A stretch of 13,596 nucleotides of DNA from contig CAYJOG010000028.1 in assembly GCA_964371695.1 (NCBI GenBank), positions 1-13,596 on the forward strand. The letters run 5' to 3'. The position numbers and the translations under genes were made by a program. Below are positions 6,131 through 13,005 of this stretch, piece by piece; the stretch's first letter is position 1, and every line of letters starts with the position of its first letter. The DNA is from CAYJOG01 sp964371695 [NCBI: uncultured bacterium]. Its GTDB lineage: Bacteria > CAYJOG01. A model generated the notes under the pieces. That model saw nothing but the letters and a program-made list of their open reading frames with translations, had not been told where the DNA came from and searched no databases.

Positions 6131-8770
6131 ATGATTGACGACTTCGACATTTTCAAACTGATCGACGAATTCGGCATTTCAGAAAAGCCCGCCAAACTGC
6201 TACTTAGGGCGATCAATGAAATCATGACGCATGAATTGACGGCGGAAGGTTTTATTCATGTTAAAGACCGCACCTTTGTCAGGCCCATTGAAAACAAGTT
6301 TTTCCACATCATACATTTCTATCCAGTCAGGCATGAGGGGCGAATATTGTCTTGGGGATTGGGTCTTCCTTTCATGCCCGAAGTAAAGGACGAGAAAGTC
6401 AAATGGCTTCTGAAACCTGAAACCACGAAAATAACCATGGCACTGTCTGGAAAAATACCAAGCCAAGATATGATTTTTTTTGGTGACCCCGTGATAAAAG
6501 TTTCATTACTGGCCGGGGGTGACTCTATTCGTCTCCAGTTGGAATCACAGTGGAAAAATAATAAAAAAATTATCCTAGACAGCCTATCTCAGTTCTATTC
6601 TTTTCAGGCGCTAATTCACCATATACAAGATTGTTACTTGAAATCAATCCTGATTTCCAGGGCTTATTTGGATGAGGCCATTGCCTATGCATGTCTCCTA
6701 GCCAGCATGGGAAAGCTGGAGGAGGCCGAGCTGGTTATAGAGGAATGGAGCAAGGAAAACAAGAAATCTGCTGGGCGGAAGGAGATCATCCGAAACATCC
6801 TGAAATTAGTTTTCGAAAAACTGGGTGTTTCTACATTGAAAGTCAAGGATTCGGCGCTTGCTGGGTGGACTCCGCCGATCAAACGCGCCCGGGACTTTGT
6901 ACCCGAGTCCGTCGAAACTCAAATTAAAACCAAAGACTTGAGTGCAGTCAAACGCTTCTTGAAAGACGAAGCCCATCTTGGGCTGATTGATCGCGATGGG
7001 AAAAGCCTCCTTTCCATCGCATGTGAGGCAGGGTTTTCAGAACTTGCTAAATTCCTGATTAAAAAAGGATTATCTGTCCACCACCAAGATGACCTGGGAA
7101 GAACACCGCTTCATTTCGCATTTTTATCGGACAATCTGGATATTGCATCCATGTTATTAAAAAACAGCGCAGACCCCGCAGTGAAGGACAAAGAAGGCAT
7201 TAGCTGCATTGCCTGCTCCTTGCGCCAAAAGGATGGTAGCGGTCTCATTCTTCTTTTAAAATTCGGTTATCCACCCTCCGAAGATCATTTCAAAATGGAT
7301 GCTGGTGGCAATACAGCCCTTCACAGGTTGTCCGAAAAGGGGAGCGAGTTTCTCATTATTGGCCTAGTTTCGACAGGACACGACATCAATAAAAAAAACA
7401 TAATGGGCCGAACGCCTCTGCACCTCGCCATCCTGTCTGAAAATTTCTCAAACGCCAAATTACTCGTCAGATTAGGGGCTAATCCTATTTTAGAAGATCA
7501 CTATCGCTCAACATCCTTAGACCTTCTTTTTCACCTCCAATGCAAGCAAGAAAAGCAATTGCTTGAGATGATTGACCTGTTAATGGGGTTCGGCGTTCCT
7601 ATTGTTCACCCCTATCAAAAGGTCAATCCATTGTGTTGGCCCGCTGAATTCGGATTTTACCACGTAGTCAAAAAAATACTGGATCTTGGCGTTTCGCCCA
7701 ATTACGTGCCGTCGGGTAATATTCAAGACCCAGCAGTTGCCAACGCGGTGCTCAATGGACATTTTGATATTGTCAAAATGTTGGTATATGGAGGAGCCGA
7801 CCTCACCTTCAAAAAGCGAAATGGAGAGCCTTTGGTGAATCAAGCCCTGTCACATCCAGAGATACTGGCCTTTCTCATACAAAAAGGCGCCCCTGTGGAT
7901 CAACTAAATTCCCGAGGTGAAACGAGTCTGGATGTTGCCATTGCGAGGCAATGCCGCGAGGCCATCCACCTACTGCAATCAGTGGGCGTGAATGAAACGG
8001 AACATGAGACCCGCCTGACGGATTTTCCTCCCTTCGCCAAAGCTGTTTCTCTCTTTCTAGGCCGCCAGGCAAAAAAGGACACCGCTGGTTCCAAAACTCG
8101 ATTTGTCCTAAAGTTCAGAAAAAAGCCGCCCGTCAAAGACCTTACCGATCTCGAAAAATCACTTTCCGCCGTCAGAGACCGCGATTTGTGGTTCGCCGTT
8201 CCCGGCAACATGATGGAAACCCTGAGGACTAATGTTCTATTTTCGGAATGCGCCCCCTCGAAGCTTGGAGAAGGCCTCCAAAAAGTAAGAAATGGAAAAG
8301 GCCTTCTGGCCTTCTATTCCAATACAACGGATTGGACCTGTTTATTCGCTCCCTGCCTGTTTGAGCGTCCTGATGTCGCCGCCTCAATTCTGATGGACTT
8401 AAGTGTCAGTGCCGAGGAGGCGCTGATGTTCGGGGCGCTAAACAAGGCAAATTGGAGGTTTTGGTTTCGTGTCAGGCACCAAGAAATCAAACGGATGTTT
8501 GAATACCACGGCGAATCTGGACTCATCCGATTCCTTGGCCCCCACACCTCCGCCGAGGAAAAAATTCTTCCCTACTATTACGACCAAACAGAGGAGGAAT
8601 GGCGTCCCTCTCTTGAGGACGTTGTCCAGATCGCTTCAGCTTGGAGCTTCAATCCTGCTTGGCTGGCCTTCCTGGAGAAGGATTGGGCGAAAGGACAGGG
8701 CTACTTGATGGCTGTCCATACCGAAAAATCCATCCGAGGCAAAAATCAGAACCCGGAACCCCAAAAATGA
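6131..8770 (+). CDS. Large ankyrin-repeat protein with unrecognised N- and C-terminal domains
   Basis: The 879-aa product has no signal peptide or membrane segment and should be cytoplasmic. Residues 1-250 form an alpha/beta domain whose segment LTAEGFIHVKDRTFVRPIEN, followed by hydrophobic strands, loosely resembles DUF4304; this is a weak call. Residues about 255-622 hold roughly ten ankyrin repeats, for example GRTPLHFAFLSDNLDIASML and GRTPLHLAILSENFSNAKLL, which mediate protein binding. Residues about 690-860 are a separate Trp-rich domain (WTCLFAPCLF, NKANWRFWFRVRHQE) that I do not recognise but which has the look of immunity-type domains. The C-terminus reads AVHTEKSIRGKNQNPEPQK; its DNA is a repeat that recurs near the right end of the window. 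ATG 6131 is chosen over TTG 6098, which lies inside a repeated leader motif; neither has a clear ribosome binding site. Codon use is much more AT-rich than in dnaE2. Function unknown. Confidence 0.85.
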   Translation: MIDDFDIFKLIDEFGISEKPAKLLLRAINEIMTHELTAEGFIHVKDRTFVRPIENKFFHIIHFYPVRHEGRILSWGLGLPFMPEVKDEKVKWLLKPETTKITMALSGKIPSQDMIFFGDPVIKVSLLAGGDSIRLQLESQWKNNKKIILDSLSQFYSFQALIHHIQDCYLKSILISRAYLDEAIAYACLLASMGKLEEAELVIEEWSKENKKSAGRKEIIRNILKLVFEKLGVSTLKVKDSALAGWTPPIKRARDFVPESVETQIKTKDLSAVKRFLKDEAHLGLIDRDGKSLLSIACEAGFSELAKFLIKKGLSVHHQDDLGRTPLHFAFLSDNLDIASMLLKNSADPAVKDKEGISCIACSLRQKDGSGLILLLKFGYPPSEDHFKMDAGGNTALHRLSEKGSEFLIIGLVSTGHDINKKNIMGRTPLHLAILSENFSNAKLLVRLGANPILEDHYRSTSLDLLFHLQCKQEKQLLEMIDLLMGFGVPIVHPYQKVNPLCWPAEFGFYHVVKKILDLGVSPNYVPSGNIQDPAVANAVLNGHFDIVKMLVYGGADLTFKKRNGEPLVNQALSHPEILAFLIQKGAPVDQLNSRGETSLDVAIARQCREAIHLLQSVGVNETEHETRLTDFPPFAKAVSLFLGRQAKKDTAGSKTRFVLKFRKKPPVKDLTDLEKSLSAVRDRDLWFAVPGNMMETLRTNVLFSECAPSKLGEGLQKVRNGKGLLAFYSNTTDWTCLFAPCLFERPDVAASILMDLSVSAEEALMFGALNKANWRFWFRVRHQEIKRMFEYHGESGLIRFLGPHTSAEEKILPYYYDQTEEEWRPSLEDVVQIASAWSFNPAWLAFLEKDWAKGQGYLMAVHTEKSIRGKNQNPEPQK

Positions 8771-8781
8771 AAGCCAAGCAG
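8713..8781 (+). repeat. Gene-junction repeat, copy 1 (3' end of the ankyrin gene)
   Basis: The head TGTCCATACCGAAAAATC (8713-8730) is identical to 13006-13023, and the stretch from ATACCG through CATCCGAG (8718-8738) is identical over 21 bases to 13212-13232. The tail starting CCCCAAAAATGAA (8759-8781) agrees at 22 of 23 positions with 13370-13392. The distance from TACCG to the tail start is exactly 40 bases here and in the copies at 13213 and 13330. The unit encodes the protein tail HTEKSIR, the stop codon, and an overlapping ATGA start. Confidence 0.8.
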
Positions 8782-8889
8782 TGTTGTGCTTGTTGTGCTA
8801 CTGAAGTGCTCAAAAAACATATTCAACCAAGGTTTGTTCGAGTCCGCCCAGTATCATTCCCAGGAGCCAAGCAGCGTGAAGCCGCGTGA
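8767..8889 (+). CDS. Possible 40-aa ORF starting in the ATGA overlap with the ankyrin gene
   Basis: The ATG at 8767 overlaps the ankyrin stop as ATGA, and the peptide begins MKAKQ, close to the MNAKQ and MNSK starts at 13378 and 13079. After that it reads CCACCATEVLKKH and ends in GAKQREAA. The homologous part lasts only about five codons, so this is probably the remnant start of a lost downstream gene rather than a working gene. The motif AGCCAAGCAG occurs at 8772-8781 and again at 8865-8874, so the body may be a small insertion. Confidence 0.25.
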   Translation: MKAKQCCACCATEVLKKHIQPRFVRVRPVSFPGAKQREAA

Positions 8890-9226
8890 AGGAGAAAACC
8901 GGAAAGCCAAAGCCAACCCAAGGGTATGGCTGCTTCTGGCCGATCCAGATTTCCTCGACGGCAGGCAGAGTTTGGTGAAGCTGTCGTATGGCTGGGTGGC
9001 TCAGCCGGGTATGGCGGCAAAGGTGTTCTTGGCGGCGATCGATGGGTCGGGAGGCATGCCTTTTGCTGCCCAACCTTTTCAATTTGTCTTCGAGCATTTG
9101 AATCTGGGCACGAAGGGCGGCGTTCTCCAGGCGCAGGTCGGTAGAGGACTTGAGACTGGACTTGAGGACTGCGGCCAGTCCGGGCAAGCCGCAGATCAGG
9201 TCCCCAAGGGTGTTGAAGGTCATCAT
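8810..9226 (-). pseudogene. Probable decayed gene on the minus strand, transposase/integrase-like N-terminus
   Basis: On the minus strand an excellent ribosome binding site, GGGAGG, precedes ATGATG at 9226 by 4 bases. The first 50 codons look like real coding sequence: MMTFNTLGDLICGLPGLAAV, then a heptad-like helix LRLENAALRAQIQMLEDKLK resembling the N-terminal helix of integrase-core transposases and other coiled coils. After GSKRHASRPIDRR the sequence turns low-quality (TRLSHPAIRQLHQTLPAVEE), and another minus frame reads GMPPDPSIAAKNTFAAIPG before a stop, which suggests a frameshifted end. The product would be 138 aa with no catalytic motif. The best reading is a mobile-element gene fragment; the transposase assignment is weak and rests only on the leading helix. 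Confidence 0.35.
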
Positions 9227-9576
9227 GAAACCTCCCAGGGTGCAGAAAAAACTTGTGTGACGATTTTACACGGATTGGTAGATACGCGGGTCCAAAAGCG
9301 ACCAAGTTGTCCTCTGGAGCTGAACAAAATGGGTGGCCGGGCGCGTCAAAATGGTGGGTTGAGTGGCAGCCGCCCGGCAAGGGTGAATTTCAAAAACCCC
9401 CTGCAAAACAGACTTGGATATATTTATTGTGGGGCTTGGCAGAGCACCCGAACGGCCAAAACCGGGGGGCCACCCCCGGATGTCCCGGCCAGACTCAGCC
9501 AGACCCAACGAAAAGCGGCGTAGTCGCTAAATGGCGAGGCCAAAATGACCTTTTTTCGCCCGCCAGTCTCAGAGAC
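9227..9576. other. Intergenic stretch with GC-rich hairpins, no convincing gene
   Basis: This stretch holds a perfect 8-base inverted repeat, GCCGGGCG (9336-9343) with CGCCCGGC (9371-9378), and a tight hairpin, CCGGGGG (9462-9468) with CCCCCGG (9473-9479) around a 4-base loop. Neither is followed by a T run, so neither is a standard terminator. GTGTGA and TTACAC (9255-9271) form an imperfect inverted repeat upstream of the minus-strand gene fragment. An open + strand frame runs through part of it but shows no start signal or family resemblance. Confidence 0.5.
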
Positions 9577-9634
9577 CGTTTTGTAACTATATTTGTTGCC
9601 TCCAGGCGAAAATAAATTGTTACCCTCCAAGCAA
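9577..9634 (+). repeat. Leader motif copies 2 and 3, before the dockerin operon
   Basis: The first copy, 9577-9606, agrees at 23 of 30 positions with the leader before the ankyrin gene (6082-6111). The core is repeated in tandem: TTGTTGCCTCCAGGCGA (9593-9609) and TTGTTACCCTCCAAGCAA (9617-9634). No function can be read from the sequence. Confidence 0.4.
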
Positions 9635-9752
9635 TGTCGAAAAATGTCCAAATGGGTTTGAACATCTAACTCGTCTATGCTCCAAGGCAGTTTTCACCGA
9701 CTTTTCTTTGGCCAACTTTTTAATGGATGTAAAGTCACCTCCAGGGAATATC

Positions 9753-10664
9753 ATGAAAATCGATATCCGTTTTGGAGACAGTAAAAAATATCGATGCCGT
9801 GGAAACAATAATGGTGGAAAGTGTTCAATCAAATTAGAGTCTACTCAAGAAGCCGGGGCAGGCCGGGCAAAAAAACTAGCGCGGTCTAGCCTGGGTGCGG
9901 TCACAAATATTACCCAACCAGGTGGGACAGTAGGGTTTATCCAAATTCATGACGGTGATACCCAAATTCTGAGTTCCATCCTTCAGGCGGGTAAAGTCAT
10001 TAACAACTTCACAGTAGCCCGTCCAGGCAGTACTCTTAACTTGGCCAATGGTCTTCTCCTCCAATATGGAGACGATGCCTTTCAGTCCATCGTCAGCCGC
10101 ACTGTCAATGGCCCCAATGAGAATTGCTTGGTCAGCATTCCTTCTGGGCAAGAAATCGGTCAAGTTGACCATATCATTCCAGCTTATCAAAAGGGTGTCA
10201 GTCTCTCTGCAGCCCCCAGGAGTTATCTGGAGGTGCGAATTGATCCAAATTGCCAAGCGGATTCTCTTACTTTCAATGTTGAGATACTCGCTCAACGAAA
10301 AAGTGATGGCCGTTGGTTTTCTTTTAATGATACTCAGACCATTCCTGTTTCTTCCCGTGTGGGTATCACCTCCTGGCAGGTTACTGATCCTCTTTACATT
10401 GCGGGCGCCACCCAAAGGTTTGTTTTAAATCTGGATGGCCCCTTGGGTAGTGATCTGGTTGAGATCACCATTTTTGAAGATGGTGCGAGCACCCCTTTGC
10501 ATACATTTAACCAATCCCAGTTAGTTCCCATTGCCGGTTTGATTAACACCTATAAACTGGACCAAGTGTTCCAACTGCCCCCTGGCAATTACAAAGCTCA
10601 TGTTGTGGTGGGGCAAACTACATCACCAGCCACCGCCGAAACAGCTTTTAAGGTGGTGTACTGA
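9753..10664 (+). CDS. Beta-rich protein of unknown function, first gene of the dockerin operon
   Basis: ATG 9753 is chosen because AGGGA (9743-9747) lies 5 bases upstream; TTG 9708 and ATG 9723 in the same frame lack such a site. The 303-aa product has four Cys (two near the N-terminus in KYRCRG and GGKCS, two in NENCLV and DPNCQ) and many alternating beta segments such as FVLNLDGPLGSDLVEITIFE and NYKAHVVVGQ, typical of extracytoplasmic beta-sandwich domains. No signal peptide is seen at any of the three starts, although the next two genes have them; the N-terminus may have been lost in the rearranged upstream region, or the protein may stay inside. Its stop overlaps the next start as TGATG, so the three genes are translationally coupled. 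No family recognised and no dockerin module. Confidence 0.75.
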   Translation: MKIDIRFGDSKKYRCRGNNNGGKCSIKLESTQEAGAGRAKKLARSSLGAVTNITQPGGTVGFIQIHDGDTQILSSILQAGKVINNFTVARPGSTLNLANGLLLQYGDDAFQSIVSRTVNGPNENCLVSIPSGQEIGQVDHIIPAYQKGVSLSAAPRSYLEVRIDPNCQADSLTFNVEILAQRKSDGRWFSFNDTQTIPVSSRVGITSWQVTDPLYIAGATQRFVLNLDGPLGSDLVEITIFEDGASTPLHTFNQSQLVPIAGLINTYKLDQVFQLPPGNYKAHVVVGQTTSPATAETAFKVVY

Positions 10665-11809
10665 TGGTTGGCAGTGAATTTTTTCTTTCAAAGCTCTTTT
10701 GGGGTGTCGCTTTTTGGGCTTTGGCCACCTTTTGGTGGACTATTCCCGCTGCCAAAGCCGCCCCACTCTGGAGTGTTGAAATTGAGGCTGTCAGCAACAC
10801 CACAGCCAGCGAGCTTCAAGTGATTCCCTTTGAAAATGAAAACATCCTGAATCCTTTTTTGCTGCCCGTCCCAAGTCCCTCCCCATCGTTTCAGCCTGAC
10901 CCGACAAGCCTTGTCTTCAAAGGTCAGCCAGATGCTACCGGGGTGGATAACCTGAATGCCCATGTCACTCTTTTGAGGATCGAAAGCACCGTAGGTGGCT
11001 CCCTGGCCCCTCAAGACACGATTACGGTGACGTTGAAGTGCACGGATAATGCCAATGTGGTTCATATTTCTTTGATGGAACTGAGCGGTGACCAAGAGCG
11101 GATTGGGTGCGAGATTGACCCGGTCACTCAACAGCCCAAAAGCATGCAGGTGAACCTTGGCGCCACCCTTGTGCCTGGCCAGGGGCATCTGCTACTCTAT
11201 GTTTTAGAGAAGTCAGAGGTCAGATCGGGGGCTGTGGTGTATGTCGCAAAAAACGAGGTGGGCGGAGGCTATCAGGAAGAGTATTTTGGCCTCCTGTTTG
11301 ATGGCGTTGATGTGAAAGATAGTTGGAGCTTTGGTGATTTTGAGGGGGTGCAGGCAGCCTTGAAAACCAACACCACACCAGAAACCACTTTTACCACAGT
11401 CCCAATAAACCAGGAAACCGGTAATTTTCAATATTTTTCTACGAGTCTGATCAATCCCGATGAGTTTGAAGTGGGACGCATCGCCTTCGCCGTAAACTCA
11501 AATCAGCAAAGAACAAAGAAGTACTGCTTTAGCGTCCTGCTTTCGCAGGTTGCGGGCTTTACCACCCACACGTTTGGTATAGGTGTTAACCCGGATGCAA
11601 CAGGAGATGGCAAGGTGGATCTTAAGGATTTGGGTTACATAAAGAAAGTTTTTGGCAAAGCTTTATCCGATATACTTGATGATCCAGAGTTGATTGATAA
11701 GTTCCAGAATTCAGACTTCAATCTTGATGTCAAAGTGGACTTGAAAGACCTTGGGGTGTTAAAACAAAGATATAACAAGGATTTTGCGATCGGGGGTGAG
11801 TGTGAATAA
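10664..11809 (+). CDS. Secreted dockerin-like protein 1
   Basis: The 381-aa product begins with a clear signal peptide (hydrophobic LFWGVAFWALATFW, probable cleavage after AKA, near residue 32), followed by a beta-rich body of about 270 residues with a proline-rich stretch (LLPVPSPSPSFQPDP). The C-terminus, from about residue 309, is a dockerin type I-like module with two calcium-loop repeats: DATGDGKVDLKD then GYIKKVFG, and DFNLDVKVDLKD then GVLKQRYN. Loop positions 1, 3, 5, 9 and 12 carry acidic or polar ligands in both. Dockerins bind cohesins to anchor or assemble extracellular proteins; no cohesin is visible here. AAGGTGG (10650-10656) is 7 bases before ATG 10664, and the start shares a base with the upstream stop. 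The body is not recognised. Confidence 0.87.
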   Translation: MVGSEFFLSKLFWGVAFWALATFWWTIPAAKAAPLWSVEIEAVSNTTASELQVIPFENENILNPFLLPVPSPSPSFQPDPTSLVFKGQPDATGVDNLNAHVTLLRIESTVGGSLAPQDTITVTLKCTDNANVVHISLMELSGDQERIGCEIDPVTQQPKSMQVNLGATLVPGQGHLLLYVLEKSEVRSGAVVYVAKNEVGGGYQEEYFGLLFDGVDVKDSWSFGDFEGVQAALKTNTTPETTFTTVPINQETGNFQYFSTSLINPDEFEVGRIAFAVNSNQQRTKKYCFSVLLSQVAGFTTHTFGIGVNPDATGDGKVDLKDLGYIKKVFGKALSDILDDPELIDKFQNSDFNLDVKVDLKDLGVLKQRYNKDFAIGGECE

Positions 11810-13001
11810 TTTATCCACCAGTTATAACAAAAAGACTGTTTTTAAGACAGCTATTGTTTTTTTGGTTTATTTCTTCTTGATGCCCCACGCAATGTCTTAC
11901 TCTCCTTCTGATGGCCGGGTTTGTTTTAGGTCGATCGAAGAAAAAAATACTTGTCCAAAAAGTGGATTTACTGAAATTCGGGTTGGCCATGAAAAGCCGT
12001 TTGAGATTAAAGTGGTGTTCGAGGCATCAGGACAAGAATATGGATTTTTTGGGATTACTTCTCACTTTCGCCTTCCCAGGGAATTCGGCGCAGGAAGATG
12101 TCGCCTTGCTAACCCCTCTAGTATAGACCTTTTTTCCTTCGATGGAGACTGGGATAGAGACAAGAAAATTGACTCCGACCTTGAAATCCCACAATACAAT
12201 AATAAAATTGTGGCGACCTTTTTTGACTTTAAACCAGCCAGGGAAAGCGGGATAATACTAATATGCCGAATGAATGGTGGATCGCAAGGTGCGCTTATTG
12301 AGTGGTGCACCGAAGAATATGACGTGCTTAATAAAGACTGTAAATTGGGGGACCTTTTTGGGTATGCTCCTTCCATAGCTGGTTTGGACAAATTGGTAGA
12401 TGATGAACAAAATGGGCATTCAGTTGTTTACGAAGCGACTTTTTTACCAGCGAAGATTATTGTTGATGATGAGCAAAAACAAAAAGATGTCGACTGTGAC
12501 AGCACCTGCCTAAAAGTGACCGCAGCGCCAAGGAGTAATGAAGGGCAGGCAAGGACTGGCGCACTGACCATGCCCCTTGCCTACTCCATTGTCCAGGCGG
12601 AAACGGAACATCTAGGCTGTGTTCAAACTGCCCCGGGCAAGGACGGCGGCTCCCTTCTCATCACAGTGGATGAAAAACGGTGCTCCACGGATGAAAAAGT
12701 AAACCTGATTGTTAACGACGTGCCCCAGGGCTTCGCCCGCACCAGCGAAGACACCTTTGTTTGTCGGAGGAATGTATCGGTTCAATCCCTTCTGGCTGAA
12801 AAGGAAATTGTTTGCGAGTTGGGCCTCCCCGACAATTCTGGTGATGCCAATAAAGATGGAAAAATTGACATGAAAGACCTTGGCGCAATCAAAAAAGAGT
12901 TCAACCAAAAACCGGAAACGGCAGACTTTAACGCTGATGGCAAGGTTGACATGAAGGACCTTGGCATTCTTAAACAGTATTTTGGACTGTCTTTTCAATA
13001 A
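11802..13001 (+). CDS. Secreted, cysteine-rich dockerin-like protein 2
   Basis: GTG 11802 is chosen because the G-rich site GGGGG (11792-11796) is 5 bases upstream and the gene then overlaps the previous stop by 8 bases; GTG 11796 and TTG 11784 are alternatives. The 399-aa product starts with a signal peptide (NKK, then AIVFLVYFFLM, cleavage near HAMS). The mature part has twelve Cys, an even number that suggests disulfides, and an internal EF-hand-like stretch DGDWDRDKKIDSD (12141-12179). The C-terminus is a two-repeat dockerin type I-like module, DANKDGKIDMKD then GAIKKEFN and DFNADGKVDMKD then GILKQYFG, clearly paralogous to that of the preceding protein. The segment near 12530-12800 is more GC-rich than the rest of the gene, hinting at a mosaic. 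Function beyond export and probable calcium-dependent docking is unknown. Confidence 0.86.
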   Translation: MNNLSTSYNKKTVFKTAIVFLVYFFLMPHAMSYSPSDGRVCFRSIEEKNTCPKSGFTEIRVGHEKPFEIKVVFEASGQEYGFFGITSHFRLPREFGAGRCRLANPSSIDLFSFDGDWDRDKKIDSDLEIPQYNNKIVATFFDFKPARESGIILICRMNGGSQGALIEWCTEEYDVLNKDCKLGDLFGYAPSIAGLDKLVDDEQNGHSVVYEATFLPAKIIVDDEQKQKDVDCDSTCLKVTAAPRSNEGQARTGALTMPLAYSIVQAETEHLGCVQTAPGKDGGSLLITVDEKRCSTDEKVNLIVNDVPQGFARTSEDTFVCRRNVSVQSLLAEKEIVCELGLPDNSGDANKDGKIDMKDLGAIKKEFNQKPETADFNADGKVDMKDLGILKQYFGLSFQ

Positions 13002-13005
13002 GAAA

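Noticed and set aside
9462-9479. GC-rich hairpin as an intrinsic terminator
   Set aside because: No T run follows on either strand, so it does not meet the usual terminator form.
8786-9523. 245-codon open frame on the + strand
   Set aside because: It begins at a TTG without a ribosome binding site, runs antisense to a better-signalled minus-strand start and through GC-rich hairpins, and resembles no protein family.
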